The translations under genes were made by a program, and so were the position numbers. Below are positions 60,990 through 64,000 of a stretch of DNA of 64,000 nt, one piece after another; the stretch's first letter is position 1, and each line of letters starts with the position of its first letter. The stretch is taken from NCBI GenBank assembly GCA_009617715.1, contig VTFK01000138.1:744001-808000 (forward strand). The letters are read 5' to 3'. The notes below the pieces were generated by a model. The model made no database searches. It was not told the origin of the DNA and was given only the letters and a program-made list of their open reading frames with translations. The DNA is from Plectrocnemia conspersa. Lineage: Eukaryota; Arthropoda; Insecta; Trichoptera; Polycentropodidae.

Positions 60990-61290
60990 CATATTTATGT
61001 ATTTTTACATCATTATGAAAGCGCTCATCGTCCCGACGAAGATTGATGGGCATTCTCGTCACGTTCTTGGACACCGCAATTATTATTGTCGCTAAATTTT
61101 TGAATGAACACAGGGGCGGATTTTATCATCCGCGGCGCCCCGGTCCGGAAGAGGACATAAATGTTTTATATTCCCTTATTAGGGTTTTATGCCGCGCCGC
61201 TTTTGTGGGTGACAAGACAAATGAATCCTCGCTTTACGGCCATATTTAATGCTCAGATAAGAAAGCGAAAGGGAAAAGCCCTCACAAACC
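60990..61290. other. GC-richer TE-free island, candidate regulatory element
   Basis: CpG-rich 300-bp block (CCGCGGCGCCCCGGTCCGGA, GCCGCGCCGCTTTTGTGGG) with TTATTA/AATTATT sites inside AT-rich DNA. No coding family. It resembles the other islands of this window. Confidence 0.35.
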
Positions 61291-61853
61291 GCACAACCCT
61301 TACTACTGAAATTTTATTGTTTTTATATTATAATGTATTATATAATGAATACGTGAAAAGGGGACAAGCAGGTCACTTTTTCAAAGGCAGTAAACGTATT
61401 ATACTGGATTTTACAATAAAAATAACATTTATTATAAAGACTATATAATTAAATTTTATAAACATATTAAAGAAATTTTATTGATATTCGGGATATTCGT
61501 AAAGTAAAGATATAAAGTTAATACATTAAAATTGAATATCAACTGTCAAATCGGAGACCCTCGTCTACTAGGTTAATTTCAAGACCCTTGCCATTCACGT
61601 GATTTCCAAACTAAACCCCATATAAACCATATAACCGCTTTGTTTACCGTTCACAGCTTTAATAAATAGATTTAAAAAATAAATAATAAAACGATGCCAT
61701 GAATGTCATAAAAAGAAAAAGCTTTGGCAGTCTATAAATTAACTAACATTAAAATACTGAAACCATAGATTGACAAAATGTAACATAAATAAATACTGAT
61801 TAGCCTTTTTTGTCGTAGGAGCTAACTAAATATCAAAAACCCGTAATTTCTTA

Positions 61854-62338
61854 TGCTTATCTTTTCTCAAAGTTACCCGAGGCGAAGTTAGTCGAAGTCT
61901 GCCGAGGTCCGAGTAGCGTTCCACACTCTCATGCGACTTCGAGAAGATTTCATACGCGTGCGCGCTTTCTGACGTGTTTTGTGCGATCTATATGGGTGTC
62001 TTAAAACAAAAAAAAAAAAAATTAAGAAATAGGAGATGGTAGATGATTGCAATGCACTGTCCACTCCAGTGCCAGATTTAGGCTACGATGTTATTTTTCT
62101 ATTGTAGCCCTGTATGTGGATATCAGAATTTGCTGAATTTGCACCCAGGCATTGTGGACCTTCTTTTTGTCCTTGTGCCATTTATCATTAGGGTCTAAAA
62201 TACATGGCTCCAACTGAAGCAATTCCAAAAAGCAAAGCGTTTGCTCCTGTGACCACGTTGCAGCGCTTATCATGTAACCCACTACACTCTCCGTCCTCGT
62301 CCAACCTCGGCCAACTTCGAGAGAGTGTATAGCAGGCA
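61854..62338 (-). mobile_element. PIF/Harbinger-like element, copy 3, with a MADF-like frame
   Basis: The right end (complement TGCCTGCTATACACTCTC, 62338 leftwards) matches the left terminal ~80 bp of copy 1. The other end near 61854 (TGCTTATCTTTTCTCAAAGT) is a weaker match; the flanks are TTA at the left and TAA at the right. It contains a Myb/MADF-like ORF, as PIF/Harbinger elements do. Confidence 0.6.
62091..62273 (-). CDS. MADF/Myb-SANT-like protein of a PIF/Harbinger element (partial)
   Basis: From ATG 62273: 60 codons to a stop at 62091. 'SQEQTLCFLELLQLEPCILD' then 'PNDKWHKDKKKVHNAWVQIQ' follows the MADF/Myb-SANT plan: a first helix, a P-C-x-x-D-P turn, then a basic segment and the conserved N-A-W before the last helix. 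PIF/Harbinger elements carry such a second protein that works with the transposase in DNA binding and nuclear import. Only the DNA-binding module remains; the usual C-terminal part is missing. The frame has no stop, unlike the other TE frames here. The link between MADF and this TE family is inferred from the terminal repeat just outside the frame. Confidence 0.6.
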   Translation of the reverse strand: MISAATWSQEQTLCFLELLQLEPCILDPNDKWHKDKKKVHNAWVQIQQILISTYRATIEK

Positions 62339-64000
62339 TAATAATGCATAATTGCCACTCGTAGGTATCCAATTAAATATCAAACCCTGTAAAATATTTG
62401 TCGGGATTTGTCCTCAACCATAGATATTTAAAAATATAAATTGCACAAATTAATTAAAGTAAAAAATACATTAAAATTCAGGTATATAAATGGCTACGTT
62501 CTAAAGGATCTGAACAAAAATAATAGATTACATTATTAAGCGATTTATGTCATAACCTGCACGTTGTTTTTGTTAAGGTCGTTGGAAATAAATAATATTA
62601 TTTAACACAATAAAGTAATAAATAATCCGTTGCTATCATATGGACAGACAGTCGGAAGGAAACTGTGATGGAATAATTTAATTATATAGGATGATGCGTG
62701 ACGTGCGTGGATTAAAATATTTATTCATACAAGTTTATTTTATTTATTATGTATACGAGTTTGTTTTGTAGTAAGTCGGCTGGGAATATGAGATCCTGGC
62801 TCAGGCTGTTCGTTTTTTTTTTAAATATTTTCTTACACACGCATATGTGTATATGCATATTGAATTTTTAGTGATTTATATGTTTATATACGTATATTGG
62901 TGTGCTTATATATCCCTTTAGCGTATTAGATGTAAATATACATATATTGTAATATATGTATATGATGAGGAAAACATTGAATGAATGGGAAGGAAAGTTA
63001 TCTTTGCGGACGACGAAAACTATATCATCTATAAAGTAAAAATTAAAAACGAAATTTTAGGCTTAGAAATAAAAATTCGTTCGATTCGAATAATTAATGC
63101 AATGCATTTATAATTAAGCAACGCGTTTATAATGTAACAAAGAGTAACTTTAAAAAATATAAAAAATCGTCCTTTACCGGTAAACATGTCCACCAAACTT
63201 GTAAATTCCACAGAACTATATATAACAGTATAAATAAACGGATGTTACTAATGTTACATATACTATCATACTACAAAACACAAATTTTATTTAAATAATA
63301 ATTTGCATATACTTACTTTTTCTTTTACAGTCCTCATACATACTTTGATTAAAATCTTTGGATCCAATGGTAGAGTTTTTGACTGGATCTTAGATTTAAA
63401 TTACATTTGTCTATATTGGTTTTAAAATCGTCTAGTACTGGAACAGTTTTACCTAAAATAGTTCTGCTCCACGTTCCTCTATTCCTAGTTTTTTTCCGCC
63501 ATAAAGGTGACTTTACGCAATTTTATCGTGGAAGATCTTTGTTGCTTTCTATCATAATAATGAATGTTATTTAAACGAATTTGTACTTACTGACTTGAAG
63601 TCTATTTTTTTATGAGTATAGTACAGGCTCTTCTGCATTAATTACGACGTAAATGCGCATGTTAAAAGTAATAGAAATATCAATATTGTAAATTAAATGC
63701 TCTAATATCGAATATATTCGCGCGTTATTAACTATTCGTTAATCGAATATTTGTCTAATAATTCATATAATGTTTATTTATATTTGTAGTAGAATATCTA
63801 TTTTTTTTAATTTAAAAAAATATTTAGAACCAATGAACTTTTGCAAACCACTGTATTTTTTAATATATTTTTTATTGTTATTTTATTTCATTATATGGTG
63901 TATAAATTTAAATTCGCTATTAGAGGTATTTGTTCGGTTCTTCATAACTTTACGTATATATTCGTTTATTCGAATATTTAATCGTTAACAACTCGATATT

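Larger units (their letters stand above)
43288..64000 (+). other. downstream DNA: probable intron or intergenic, TE-rich
   Basis: After the donor at 43288 I find no further host exon to the end of the window. It holds TE relics and GC-richer islands (listed). Stretches with nothing recognised include about 45.4-45.8, 46.4-47.2, 47.6-49.1, 49.5-51.2, 52.8-53.3, 56.7-58.5, 60.3-60.9, 61.3-61.8 and 62.4-64.0 kb. Confidence 0.4.

Noticed and set aside
63331..63400. Possible exon after acceptor TTTCTTTTACAG at 63330
   Set aside because: In the phase required by the exon at 43211-43287 it meets a stop at once; no clear donor follows.
1..64000. CRISPR arrays, prokaryotic operons, phage or plasmid features, rRNA genes
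   Set aside because: Nothing in the window supports them; the sequence has eukaryotic gene structure and arthropod-type TEs throughout.

Overview
This is a eukaryotic nuclear window, most likely from an insect. It is AT-rich, its coding exons are short and bounded by GT-AG introns, and transposable-element (TE) relics of typical arthropod families fill it. I see no bacterial operons, ribosome-binding sites or CRISPR arrays. The order of insect cannot be fixed from the sequence alone.

Left end (1-1.1 kb): the start of a host gene on the minus strand. Four exons (1080-913, 841-655, 566-490, 422-264) join in phase and encode a BTB/POZ domain followed by an AT-hook. The gene continues beyond base 1. 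A small inverted-repeat element lies just upstream of it (1204-1523).

TE block (1.6-7.9 kb): a CR1/Jockey-like LINE is split by a 3,881-bp LTR retrotransposon (2340-6220). The LTR element has identical 93-bp LTRs, a perfect 5-bp target duplication, an Inr+DPE promoter and gag-protease-RT-RNase H-integrase in broken frames. A mariner-like fragment, a C-rich foldback element and a second copy of the LINE follow.

Host gene 2 (8.5-43.3 kb or beyond, plus strand): a CpG-rich promoter and a first exon encoding a signal peptide (8757-8841, ends in phase 1). A 77-bp exon with strong splice sites at 43211-43287 is phase-compatible with it. If both belong to one gene, 8842-43210 is a 34-kb first intron. 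That interval and the rest of the window hold TE debris and several GC-richer, TE-free islands (about 15.2-15.8, 21.0-21.6, 35.5-36.1, 40.0-40.5, 45.9-46.3, 49.2-49.5, 52.6-52.8 and 61.0-61.3 kb) that look like candidate regulatory DNA.

TE relics in the second part: hAT transposase remains of three kinds (11.6-13.5, 33.2-33.9, 53.9-56.1 kb); two mariner relics (32.4-33.2, 34.3-34.65 kb); a Tc1-like element inserted in a tRNA-derived SINE and itself carrying a hAT MITE (23.9-26.1 kb); a second SINE at 51.26 kb; three copies of a PIF/Harbinger-like family (16.54-17.58, 58.95-59.90, 61.85-62.34 kb), one keeping a MADF/Myb-like reading frame; pogo-like MITEs; LINE fragments; and several dispersed repeat pairs. 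A tandem duplication at 22.6-23.0 kb repeats a 50-nt ATG-to-splice-donor unit.

No complete autonomous element is intact as read. The sequence supports two host genes, both partial, in a TE-rich landscape.
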